A DNA stretch of 64,000 nt from the NCBI GenBank assembly GCA_964036045.1, contig OZ038384.1, positions 21,319,000 through 21,382,999 on the forward strand. The letters run 5' to 3'. Origin of the DNA: Eutreptiella sp. 'Long Island Sound 2002'. Taxonomy: Eukaryota > Euglenozoa > Euglenophyceae > Eutreptiales > Eutreptiaceae. Both the position numbers and the translations under genes were made by a program. Positions 20,262 through 31,514 of this stretch are shown one piece after another (within the stretch, counting starts at the first letter, position 1; each line of letters begins with the position of its first letter). The notes beneath the pieces were generated by a model. That model searched no databases. It was not told where the DNA came from and saw nothing but the letters and a program-made list of their open reading frames with translations.

Positions 20262-21752
20262 ATTTTTAACGTGAGGTTATGTCCATGGAGGGACATGGCA
20301 TATCATGGTGGGAGCCACATTTTGAGGGTATGTGTTATATGCATGGTATATGTTTGATATGCTCACGCCCATGCTATATATCTTCGTGTGGCCGAAGAGA
20401 TGGGGAGCCATACGTGACAAGGGCCTTGCCCATGTCCCAATTGTGGATTTCAAAGCGCTAGACTAAGTCTACCGCGTATGTATTGCTCATGGTATGCTTG
20501 GCAAAGAGATCCATGAGTGCACTCCCATTTTCATGGGGCATGTAGATATGGGTGGCGAAGGTATCTCCATGCGCCGGATTGGGGATCCAAGTGGGGGAAG
20601 GGTTCGTAAATGGTTCGAATCATTTGTGTATTGAACCATGAGCGGATATCATGGGTGAGCATAGAGATATGCTATCATGACAACTTTGTATTTGGACATA
20701 TTTTCATGTTTTTGACCTCATTTTATGCTCATTTTTGTGTTTTATGTTTTCAACTGGTCGGCTAACAGTAAAGTGCCTAGAGATCCGTGAACTATGGTAT
20801 GTTGCTTATATGTTGGCATATGCTTCGGTGTTGCACCTCACCATATGCCGGATCACGTGGTCACTTTGGCTTGGCACACGAGGCCTCAGAGAATTACGTC
20901 TCAAACTCATGAGCTGACTTGTGAAGCATGCCATGTACATAACCGGAGGGGTTTCGGAGCCAATGATGTGATATTCTTCGGCATTGACCTTTGGTCTATA
21001 TCACCCTTGTATATGACTTTCCGGTTTGACACCTGTATGGAGCATTTGGATATTTGCCGTATGCATTTTTGAGTATATAATTGACTTTTGGGCATAATGG
21101 TGTGATTTGCCTGATTTTGCCATGTTGTGAGGTCAACATCAACGGGCAGTTCTCCAAGCCCAATCGACTCCAAGTCTAACCAAGCTTATGTCAGGGTAGG
21201 GCATGGTCCTGAGTGCCACCCTAGGCCATGACACGCCACCCCCCCTATTGGACTAGGATTTATAGGCTTGGGAGAGAACACATTTTTGGGGTTTATGTAG
21301 TGACCTTTGACACATGGCATTCAGCCATGTCATGTGACCTGGTTCAGGGCAATATGTTTGTGAGTCAAGGGAAGGTCTTGAGTCCAGGGAATGAGGGGTT
21401 TATGGCTGTGAATGTGTATGTTTACCTCGTTCCCTAACTTTGCTTTATTTGTGTTCATATGCCAATTTCAGGGCTTTCCTCTTTGGAGCAATTCTTGTAC
21501 ATGCCCGCCACCGTGAGACGACCGGTGTGCTGAACGGAAGCCCGCAGCCTGAATTGGATTGTGAATTGGGTTATTGCTGTATTTGTGGGATCTGGTTGCT
21601 GTTTCAGGGTTGAAGGAGGATTTTATTTCTATATTTTTGGACTTTGGACCCTTTGGAATTTGAGGAATGCAATCACTGATCCGGAGTAAATCAGCAGGGG
21701 TTACAGGCGGAAGGGGCATAGCGGGGGCCGGTCCTGGTAGGGACCTTCTTTA
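20262..21752 (+). repeat. Partial 3' LTR of element D
   Basis: Corresponds to 6991-8480 of the 5' LTR, lacking the first 0.87 kb. It ends CTTCTTTA at 21752, followed by the GCAG duplication. About 30 differences from the 5' LTR are visible over 1.49 kb. Confidence 0.87.
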
Positions 21753-21756
21753 GCAG
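21753..21756 (+). repeat. Target-site duplication GCAG, right of element D
   Basis: Pairs with 6120-6123. The sequence then resumes element C's RT in minus orientation (GGGACGCCAGC). Confidence 0.85.
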
Positions 21757-24402
21757 GGACGCCAGCTTACCAGGCATGGGACGGCATTGCCCGTGACCAA
21801 CCACGTGACCCGCAAACTCCACTTCCTTCACGAAGAGTGAGGCTTTGGTGGGCTTGCACACCATGTTGTGCTTGTCCAGCTCGCTGAGCACTCGGCGCAG
21901 ATCCTTCTCATGCGCTTCGATGAGCTCGTCCTCAGTCATGTCCTCCGTGCCGGACCCGATGATGATGTCATCCACAAAGGGGTCGGCACAATCCCGGACT
22001 GGACCGAGTAGGTCTTTCATCATGCGCTAGAAAGCGGCGTTGCCATTCTTGGGGCCCATGGGCACCACTTTCCACTGCATGGGCCCAAGCGGCGTCGACA
22101 TTGCTGTGCAGGGCCTGGAGTCCGGGTGTAGCGGCATCTGGTGATAACCGTGTTTCAGGTCCAACACCGGGAAGATCCGCTTTTTCTGTTGTTTTTGGAG
22201 GATGGAGTCGATCAGGGGAAGCGAGTACGAGTCGTGCTCAGTTTGCTCGTTCAAACCCCTGTAATCAACCACCAACCTCCACTCGCCCTTCTCCTTCTTG
22301 GGCACGATAAAGGCTGGGCTGGCCCACTCACTGTCGGAGGGTTCGATCCATCCCTGCTCAATGAACTCGGCGAACAGCTTCTTCATGGCCTCGGCCCGAT
22401 CGCCCTGAAGTTTGTACTCCCGATGACGATAGATCTTGGGGTTCGGCTTCAGCTTGATCCTCGCTGTGCCAAACCTCCCTCGATCTGGAGGGTTCTTGTT
22501 GGCGACACCACTGAATAGCCGCGGATAGGAATTGATCAACCTCTCCTTCAGCTCGGCGACCTTCAGGTTCTCCTGGGCCTCTTCAGGCGCTTGCTTCGGT
22601 ATCGATACAACCGACCGCACTGCGGTATAGGCCTCTTCTGGGTCCAAATCCGACTTCTCCTCGTCCGATATGCCGTCTTCATCGTTGTGGGGTGCACTTC
22701 CCACCGATAACTTTCGGAAATTTGCGGCGTCTGGCTGGTTCTTGTCGCTATCGGCCCCCATTTTTGGAAGATCCCACGTCGGCGGGTCCGACCCAACCGG
22801 GCCATCGTATTGGTCCGCGATGTGATCCATGACCCTCGCCATGAACTCATCCTTCTCGTACTTGCCGGTGACCAACATCTTGTCATCCCACCAATGCGGA
22901 GATGTGACCATGGCCCGCCTCTTCTTGGCTGCCACACGGTCGTGCATCCCCATCCGCATGTAGTTGACGACGTTGTCAAACTCGGCGTGGGACAGGACGT
23001 CAATGCCATCAATAGGCTGATCCGTCCCCTCCTTGGGCTCAAACATGACCTTCATGGGCACCGCCTCCACCCTACGGATGATCGCTTCATCACCCATGGG
23101 CTGGGCTTGCGCCCCATCCACCAGGAAAGCCTTGGTACCCCACGCTTGACCCGGGGAGGGCATTGATACACCCTTGGCGTCGATGAACAGCTCCTCCTCT
23201 GGCCCGAATGACATCTCGTTCAGGGTGATGGAGTCCAGCGTCGACTTGAGACCTTCCAGCGGACATGGGGTGGATCCTATGCCGGTTATGACCAGGATCC
23301 CCTTCGCCCTATCCGCGACGATCTTCTCCACCGTACGTCTGGTTTTATCCAGGGAGCCATGCCAATACATGGGCCCCCATTCCTTCAAACCCCAATGCCT
23401 ATGCCAGGCTGAGTCTCCTCGATGCCAATGCCTGCTACACTTCCGCAAGAGTGGGGCATCCCGGGAAGCGAAGACTTCCGTCTCGGGCGCTTCGGCTCCC
23501 AGCCTCTGGATCATCCTGTCATACACCTGCGGCGCCATTCCATACTCCGTGAGCTGAACCCCGCGGTCTCCTCTGGACTTGGCACCCACACCTTGCACCG
23601 CTCGGACGATCCGATCCTCTTCCTCAGCATTCCATTGGGATGATCCGCATGCATAATCCGTGGACAGCCATTTGAGGCATTCATCATCCTCCCGGACCAG
23701 CGTTGCGCGATGGGGAAGGGCTCCAATGGCATTTGCCACCATGAAGCCATACCCCATGATCATATCCCGATCTGTAATGTCGGCCACATAGAAGTTCCCG
23801 GATAGAGTGCTTCTCTTCGCCAAATCAGGGCGGTTCAAGCGCTCATGTTCCCAGAATTCCATACTGATAGTGGCCTCATGGGTGCCACCACCCATGATCT
23901 CTCCATTGGCCACCTTCAGGCGTACCTGTCTCCGGCTCGGCTGCAGGGATTCCTCCTTGAACAACCCTCTCCGGACCAGGCTCACCTGGGCACCCGTATC
24001 CACCATCACATCCACCACCTTCTCCTCTCGTCCGCACCGTACTCGCACTTTCAAGTGCAACTGCCGCTCGTCACCATGAGGCGTATGGACGACTCTCACG
24101 GCATGCAACTCTAGCACGTCCGGGTGCATCAGGACTTCAAGGGTATGGTCACGGATGGTGTAGAACTTGGGCTGGTCCTGCCCATCCACGGGGCTCTCCG
24201 TGGTCGCTCCTTCCTTCTTGCCATGTCCCGTACCCACATGTACTTCCCTTGGCAGGGCGCTCCAGGGGTTGGGAGTGGCGAAACTCAGTGGTTTTGGCTC
24301 TTCTGGAGCCTTCTTCGGCACCCGATGTGCCTCGGATTCCTCAGGGATTCCACTGATTTTCGGAGGAGAGACCTCCGAGGTCCCACTCTCGTGGGGGCTC
24401 CT
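21757..24402 (-). pseudogene. pol: Element C pol, 5' part: protease and reverse transcriptase
   Basis: The open frame follows the gag UAG. Protease motif VDTGAQ lies near residue 115 of the MPKK frame. RT shows WIEPSDSEWASPAF, then RLVVDYRGLN, LDLKHGYHQM and the catalytic FVDDIIIGSG. A TAG at 22027-22029 replaces a Gln codon just before RMMKDLLGP. The frame is cut at 21756 by element D and resumes at 6119. There is no ATG at the protease start; the first codons (CGG GTG CCG) fit translation as a gag-pol readthrough product. The protein would be cleaved by its own protease. Confidence 0.87.
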
Positions 24403-24405
24403 CTA
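24363..24405 (-). promoter_or_regulatory. UAG readthrough signal (element C)
   Basis: TAG at 24405-24403, followed by the same fold as in D. The hairpin loop is GAGA instead of GGGA, still a GNRA loop, with the CCCAC/GTGGG stem unchanged. The GAGGAG/CTCCTC outer stem is intact. Confidence 0.65.
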
Positions 24406-27400
24406 GACCAGACTTCCCGCAGCCCCTTCCGGCTGCGATCCGCCAGGACTTTGTCCACCACGTTGCTGGGCTTTGAGTTCCTCCAACGTCCTCAACATGT
24501 CCTCAGCAACCTCCTCGATCGACCTCACTGGTCGGTCTTGGCCAGGTCCACCACTATAGCCTCTTCCTCCGCCTTTCCTTTGGCCTTTGCCTTGGCCTTT
24601 TCCCCCGTCTCCGCCCTTCGCCTTCCAATCGGCAATCCGCTCCTCCTTGGGCTTCTTCTCGGGGTGGGCGGCGAAGTAGGCCTTCTTGTCCGCCTCATAC
24701 ACCTTGCACTGACGGTGGTCGTGTGCATGGTTGTTACCCTTGCCATAACAGACCCAGCACCCGTCGTGCTGAGACCTGTACCCCCGGGGCGAGAGCGGTG
24801 GGTTCCCGATCCTCCTAGGCTCTTTGCCCTTCTTGGGTCCCACCCGGTTCCATCTGGACCGATCCTGCCCATGGTCCCTCACGTTGTGCGCCACAAACAC
24901 GAAGAAATGGGCCTCCTCGCGATCCTCCCGGGACCCGGTCCCGTGGTCTTGGCCACTTCCACTACCATCCTCCGCGGAGTTGGCCGTGTCCTCCTCTATC
25001 TCCCGATGATGGCGGTCTTCTCGGTGGCCTCCTTGTCCATGACCTTGTCGATCCTGCACGTGGGCCTCGTTCTTGGTGTTGAGCTTCAGCTCCACCGTGA
25101 TGTACTTCACGATCTCGTCCAGGCTCATGCGGGCGAAGATGACCTGCATCCTCAGCGGCTCCCCGCGCCTCCACTCCACGTTGTTGAGGCGCATCAGCCT
25201 TTGCCCCATGTTGTCGCCGAATACCAACACGTAGACGGCGTTCTTCAGCCCCAACATTCAGCTGGGCTCGCCGAGGTTTCGCCGGAAAAACTCCATTATC
25301 CAGGAGTGCCTGTCCTCCGATGCCATGATCTGTACGGCCACGCGCTTCTCCGCTCTCTTCTTCTCCTCATCCTCCACTCTTCTCTTCCAATGCCCGGGGA
25401 GGACGTCATTCAGCAGGTGTCGGATCTCGCTGGCCTCGTTCCAGTCCTCAATCAGCTTGAGGCTTCTTCGGTACTTGCGGATGTACCGATTCCATTCTCG
25501 GACCCTCAGTTCCCCGCGCTCCAGCGGCAGCGGAATGGACCACAAATCCTCCAACTTCTGGTTGGGGGCGTCCACTTGCTCTTTGTCCTCCAGCCACTGG
25601 AGGCAGGCCTGCTCCGTCTGAATCAATCCCTCGCGGATCTGATCCCTGAGCTCCTCCTTCAGGTCCTGCGCCAGCCTGTGTGGGAATGTCCGACATACCC
25701 ACTTGTCCCTTGGCGCTCCCCTCATCTCGCCGATGACCTCCTCGGCGAAGTCCTCCAAATCAAGGATGAAGTCATCCAGGTTGGAGGGGTTGCCATCGTA
25801 GTAGGGGATTTGATTCCCCTGAGGTCGTCAATCCTGACGGCGTCTCCGACGTCCGCAGCCACCACTCCACCGAGGCGAATACCACCTGTGGCCGGGGGGT
25901 GTGAGTACACTACCCGTACATCCCTCTCCTCCATGGAGTGCGGTCCAGTTGGGCCTGAACCCATGGGGTTTGGAATGCGGGAAGGACTTGCTTTACCGGC
26001 CGTCCATATCCCCGTATTGGGGTCCTTAACCCAGGTTTCCCGCCTGGATGACCCCGACCATGTCCGTCGGCGCTTCCGATGGTTCGCCCCTGCATGGTCT
26101 GGCTCTGGATCTCCTCTTCCGCATAAACTGCATGGGCAGTCGTAGTGATCGGTAGATCCTGGGCGGCATGGGACATCTGTGCAGTCAGGCTCCTCGGGTC
26201 CGTGGTTGCGTGCCCTTCCTGCATGGACCCGGCCGGTGCCGTGTGTTCCCCGAGCATTGTGGATTCGCTGAACATGGGAACAAACGGCAGCGCACCCGGG
26301 TCAACACGCGGAGGCGCGTAGGGTGCCTCTGCCGGGCCGCCCATGGGTTTGTCCATGGCGCTCCGGAGGGTCTTAACCCGCTCCACCAGCTCTGCCGCGG
26401 CCGGCTTTGCCGGGAGCTCCGGACCCGAGGTGAGGGGCTGTTGCTCCTCTAGCCTTTTCAGGCGTCCCGACATGTCCTCCACTAGGTGGAGGAGGCTGTC
26501 CACCACTCGCTGCTGCTTCTGCAGGGCCAGCTCCAGATTCTCCCGGTACCGGTCCCGTTCCGCTCGCAGCTCCGCCATGTCTCTCTCCGCGGCCGACTGG
26601 TCATCCAGGATCCTGGCGACGTCCTCCTCTAGGCCGTCCTTCGCCTTGTCCAGGCGGTCGAGGCGATGCATGATGGCGTCCATCCCCATCTTTGGGCACT
26701 TGTCAGTGAGGAAGGACACGTGCTCGCAGTGGCATTCAGCGTGCTTTCCATCTGATCCGGCGCATCCCGCGGTTCCCGGCGCCTCGGACTCCTTCGCCAT
26801 TGGTGTGTCGCCCATGCTATCCCGCGTTGGCTCCGTGTGCCGGGCCACAGGCGCCGTTCTGGCTCTGGCGGGCCTCTCCAACGCCTCGGCGTCATGCTCC
26901 AGGCTGGGTTCTGGGGCCGTGTTCACCCTTGTAGGCGGTCTGGCCGTCTCCTCCGACTCGGAGGGTTGCTCATAAGCTGTCCGATAGCCCTCAGAGTGCC
27001 CCTCGGAGTCCCACAGCCTGACCGGGCTGGGGTCCGTATCCATAGCCCCGGCGTCCACTGCCGCGGGCTTGGGTGACCCGCGCTTCCGGTAGTGCCGGGC
27101 CCGTCCTCCACTGCTGCCTGAATGGCAGGTCTCCTCAGAGTCCTCCGCGGCCGAGCGGAGGTTGCATGCCTTTCAGCAGCGACGCTCACACATGGAGACC
27201 AGGTCCTCCATGTCAAGTCCTCCTCTTGCCGAACGTCGTACTTCTCTTCCGGCTTCAACTTCCAGAGTTCGCCATGCTCCTGAGCGTCTCGGCTCTTCTC
27301 TGGTACCAATCTCCGGCGTGGTCTCCAGCGAGTCCACAATACGCACCCGGGGCGTACTTGGGCAGGGCTCATAGGGGCCCAAGTCCCCGGGTCGGCGGTA

Positions 27401-27517
27401 GGTAGGGGCAGCAGGTACGCCTCTGCTACCATAAAGAAGGTCCCTACCAGGACCGGCCCCTGCTGTGCCCCTTCCGCCTGTCACCCCTGCTGACTTGCTC
27501 CTGATCAGCGATTGCAT
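24403..27517 (-). pseudogene. gag: Element C gag, multiply broken
   Basis: Starts at ATG 27517 in the LTR. TGA at 27173-27175 falls in the cysteine cluster (MCERRC). Frameshifts lie near 26035 and 25812. A second TGA at 25258-25260 precedes MLGLKNAVYV. The coiled coil (about 26400-26620) and capsid-like region match D and A. The nucleocapsid has the CX2CX8HX4C knuckle (about 24690-24760) and a Lys-Gly tail. It ends at the UAG, in frame with pol. Confidence 0.85.
27420..27431 (-). other. Primer-binding site of element C
   Basis: TGGTAGCAGAGG on the minus strand, directly after the LTR end. Same as in D and A. Confidence 0.78.
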
Positions 27518-28238
27518 TCCTCAAAATCCAGGATCCAAGATCCAAAAATATAGAAAATACAATCCTCCTCCAACCCTGAACAGCAACCAGATCCCACAAG
27601 TACAGCAATAACCCAATCCACAATCCAATCCACACTGCTGGCTTCCGTTCAGCACACCGGTCGTCCCGGGGTGGCGGGCATGTACAAGAATTGCACCAAA
27701 GAGGAAAGCCCTGAAAATGGCATATGAACACAAATAAAGCAAAGTTCGGGAAAGAGGTAAACATACACAGACTCATCCATAGACCCCTCATTCCCTGGAC
27801 TCAAGACCTTCCCCTGACTCACCAACATGATGCCCTGAACCTAGTCAAATAAGGTGGCTAAATGCCATGTGTCAAAGGTCACTACACAAACCCCAAAAAT
27901 GTGTTCTCTCCCAAGCCTCTAGATCCTAGCCCAATAGGGGAGGTGATGTGTCATGGCCTAGAGTGGCACTAAGGACCATGCCCTACCCTGACATAACCTT
28001 GGTTGGACTTGGAGTCGAATGGGCTTGGAGAACTGCCCCATGAAGATGACCTCATAACATAGCAAAATTAGGCAAATCACACCATAGTGCCCAAAAGTCA
28101 ATTATATACTCAAAAATGCATACGGCAAATATCCAAATGCTGCATGCATGTGTCAAACCGGAAAGTAGTATACAAGGGTTATATAGACCAAAGGTTCATG
28201 CCCAAGAATATCCCATCATTGGCTCCGAAAACTACTAC
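27432..28238 (-). repeat. Partial 5' LTR of element C (its last 0.8 kb)
   Basis: Ends CTTCTTTA at 27432. Going up, it matches other LTRs to about 28238 (GGCTCCGAAAAC) and then stops abruptly where LINE sequence begins. The missing front part may correspond to the LTR piece at 49921-50841. Confidence 0.8.
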
Positions 28239-31200
28239 TCTACCGAACACAGAGACTAGCTCAGAGTTATCTGAAAGGTTGCAGATGTGCTTGGCCGAAG
28301 AGTGAAGTCTGATGAAGCGCAAGCAGGAGAGAAGCGCCCAAAACTCTGCATCACCCGTTGCCGTGACCCATTCATCTGATAATTCTACAAACAGGTTGCT
28401 GTCTATCGGCAAGTATTGGGTAAGAGGTGGGTTCCAGACTCCAAAACCATGAATGTCAAGGTGGAGGGCATGGGCTGCATCTACCAGCCTGTCTTGCAAT
28501 GGATTCGGATTGAACTGGAAGTAGGCTGAAAGAACTGCCTGATGCACTGATGGAGGACTGTCCAGCATAAGGTGACGTATGGCTCCATTGACTACAGATT
28601 TGTGCACAAAACGCGGTAAGTCCCAGAGTCCCAAACCCCCACGTACAAAGGATGATTGTTTGTCCTTAGGGGACGTAGCCAGCGATAGCTTGGATTTCCA
28701 GGCGAGCGATTTCGAGATGTGATGTTGCAGGGAGCAAAGTTGCCCTGGGGGAAGGTCATCGGGGAGGAGTCTGTAGTTTAACGTGGAAATAAGTAACAAG
28801 TTTGTGATTGTTACCAATTCATGGATAGACAGGTATATGTGTGACAGGCTGTTGAAAAATAAAATTCTTTCGTTGTTCAGCAACTCGTACAGCAAAAGGG
28901 GGTTTGGGTCAGTGAAGAAAAAACCCCAAATATTTGTAATATGTGTGAGGTGTGCCGTTGGGGGAATGTGTAGAGAGTGATGCTTTGAAGGGCGTACAAA
29001 CTGTAACTGGTGAAGCGCCGTGCATGGCGTGGAGCTCTGTCTTTGATATGTTCATATCTAGCCCTAGCTGTCTTCCTTCCTGATCAAAAAACTTAAAGAC
29101 TGCCGCCGCGGTTGTGGGAGAGGTGGTCCTGAGAAGGAAATCGTCAATAAATGTGTTAGTGGTGTCGGTGTCTAACATGGGTACATGCTGTGGGAGTGCC
29201 CAGAGAATTATGTTAATGTACAAGTTGAATAGGAGAGGTGAAAGGGGGCAGCCTTGTTTAACCCCCCTGAGCAAGGTGCAGTGGTGTTGTGTTTCACCAT
29301 TAATTAATGGTATCTCTTTCGGAGAATGATACAGCATTTGTAGTGCTGAGATGAGCTGGCACCGTAAATTATAATGAATGAGTGTAGACCAGAGCGCTGA
29401 GTGGGGGATGCTGTTAAATGCTTTTTTAAAGTCTATGTATAGGTGATAAGCCGGTGTGTTACGTGATTGAAGTGCTGTGATATGGTGTATGTGGTCCGCC
29501 GTACGGTGGCAGGGAAGACCCCCATGTTGTGAGGGGTGTAAGAGTTTGTGTGTGAGTGTGTGGTTGCACAACTGGTCCACGAGGTGCGTGGATACAAGCT
29601 TGTAGAGGGAATTGAGTAAGGATATAGGTCTATAGTTACTTGTCAACCTTGTGTCCCCCTTTTTATAAAGCAAGAACACTTGCGGTTCAGTGAAGTGTGG
29701 TGGCATTGTGTGACTTAGGCTGAAATTGGTTGCGAACAAGAACCACTTACGTACATACTCAGGGGAAAGAAAGATCATATATAGGTTTGAACCATCCGAG
29801 CCACCTCGTTTGGCCGGTTCGGACTTTCTCAGGATCTCAATGAATCTCTGTTTGTCCAAAGGCGGCAGCTGAGAGTTGCGTACATGGTCCGGGCAAGTTG
29901 GAAGGTGCTGTAACAGGGAGGTCAGTAATTTTTGGTCTGGCTCGAAAGATGGGTCGCCCCCCAAATGCTGAAGAGTATTACAAAATGCCTTGGAAATGGA
30001 AGCTGCTGAGGTGTGTATTGTGTTGTCGGCTGGTTCTGTAACGGCGGTGAACGTGGAGGGCTGTGGCTGTACTGTCTCGGCCAATGTCCTTTTTATGGCA
30101 GTTCCTGTCAGTAATGCCCTATGCAGTTTGTTGCGCTGGGTTTTCTGAATGTCAGCACTCCATTCAGAGACCAGATGTTCAAGCTCACACATAGATTTGG
30201 CAAAATTGGGGTGGTCCGGCGAAGGAATGGAGCGTGCTAATTCACTGAATTTCTTTTCCTCCTTCGTGATGCGGTGCACAGGAATTCCGGTGATGTGGAC
30301 GTAAGCCATGGAGATCTCTGAAGTGATGAATGTGGTTAGTGAAAAGACCTCATCCTGAGAAAGGTGTTCAATTGACGGCTGAATGGCCTTGAGCCATTTT
30401 TTCAATGGGGAAAGAAAATGCTCGAACTGGTGTATTTCATCTTGGGTGACCCGCCGAAAAATGGGTGCTGGTTGAGATTGTGTAGCAAGTGAGGGTATGA
30501 CTGGTGCTGAGCAAGTGATAAATGCTGGGTCATGGTCTGAAAAAAAATTTGAAGTCTCGATGTCGGCGTCCAGAATGGGGTGGGTTGATGTAAATTGGGG
30601 GGAAGCGAAAATGTACTCAAGTCTGGCTTGATTTTGGTGGTTGGTGGACCAGTATCTGGTAAATTTTTTGAGGTGAGGGTGTTTGTCACGAAAAGTGTCG
30701 TGTAATGCTGGTGGCTGTTTGTTGACTTTGTTTGAAAGCCATGGCCAGGCATTTGATGAAGTGATATTTTCTGTGTCCAGAGAAAAGTTAATGGACGTAT
30801 TAAAGTCCCCGCCAATAATGTGAGAAGGGTATTTTGGAAGCAGGACATCGAGAGCTTCTGACATAATTTGGCGTAAGCGTGTGTCGTGTGGTGGACAGTA
30901 GAGTGAAATGAGCACTGTGGGGGGGGATCCTGGCAGCGACAAGAGTAGGAGTGTCATGAGACCTTCTCGGTCTACATGTTTAATGGGTGTGCAAAAAGAT
31001 GCTATGCGATCAGACACATAAATTGCTGTGCCTCTGCTTTTTTCCCCTCTCTTTGGTAAATTGTACCAAGTTTTTGCAAGCGAGGAGTGGCAATATGGTG
31101 GCGGCAGCGAAGAGGGTTTAAGTAGCTCTTGTCCGGAGAGGACGTCTGTGTTTTGGTAGAGGTGGGAGAAAATTTGCGGTGCCGGTGATTTTTTTTGAAA

Positions 31201-31257
31201 ATTGTGTGTGGTGAATTTGAGTTGTGTGGGTGGTGGTTGTGCTGTGAAGATTTTAGG
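28239..31257 (-). pseudogene. LINE ORF2: APE-type endonuclease and reverse transcriptase
   Basis: The open frame begins just after a TGA near 31260 and has no clear ATG. The endonuclease region includes GTAIYVSDRI, GGDFN and SDHDPAF, the APE-type metal and catalytic motifs. RT follows with NYRPISLLN, YIDFKKAF, GVKQGCPLSPLLFNLYI and FIDDF (Ile where Ala or Val is usual). After KYLGFF a one-base change in the GGGGTTTTTT run near 28918-28927 shifts the frame. The C-terminal region continues in the next frame (28895-28239) until it meets LTR sequence. The encoded protein would nick target DNA and copy the LINE RNA there. 3' end and poly(A) tail are not visible. Inactive. Confidence 0.85.
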
Positions 31258-31514
31258 TCAAACTTTGGGCGGCGAGTAATGCAATTCTGCTTTGTTTGTG
31301 GGAGGTGATACCCGTGACAGGAGGCTGCCTCCTGAGCTGGAAGGTTCTGTTACGAAATTACTCGCGGTGAGGACGTGGAATCGGACTGCAGAGGGGGTGT
31401 AGTAGTCAAAGCTACTGTGAGGGCCAGCGTTGGCTGTGTGTGCGTGTGTGGGAGCAAAGATCCGAGCTCAAGTAAAGAGCAGCCAACTGTCAGTCGGACA
31501 GGTGGATGAACCGG
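31258..31514. other. Unassigned stretch between LINE and element E
   Basis: About 260 bp with no credible ORF or recognised repeat. On the minus strand it lies upstream of ORF2 and could be LINE 5' sequence. Confidence 0.4.

Larger units (their letters stand above)
6124..21752 (+). mobile_element. Ty3/gypsy element D, deleted, nested in element C
   Basis: Plus-strand element bounded by GCAG duplications. Order: full 5' LTR, primer-binding site, gag, UAG, first part of pol (protease), a 6.3 kb DNA transposon, a second copy of gag-end/UAG/protease, then a direct join at about 20262 into the middle of the 3' LTR. RT, RNase H, integrase, polypurine tract and the first 0.87 kb of the 3' LTR are missing. 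Because both LTRs are needed to move, the deletion must be later than insertion. The shared LTR parts differ at roughly 2% of positions by eye. Confidence 0.87.
2500..28238 (-). mobile_element. Ty3/gypsy element C, split by element D
   Basis: Order on the minus strand: partial 5' LTR (28238-27432), primer-binding site (27431-27420), gag (27517-24403), UAG, protease-RT (24402-21757), then after element D the rest of pol (6119-3772), polypurine tract and partial 3' LTR. Both halves of pol join in frame at GCAG. Damage includes several nonsense codons and frameshifts, so it is a dead copy. Its 5' LTR is cut by the LINE at 28239 and its 3' LTR by element 0 at 2500. Confidence 0.87.
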
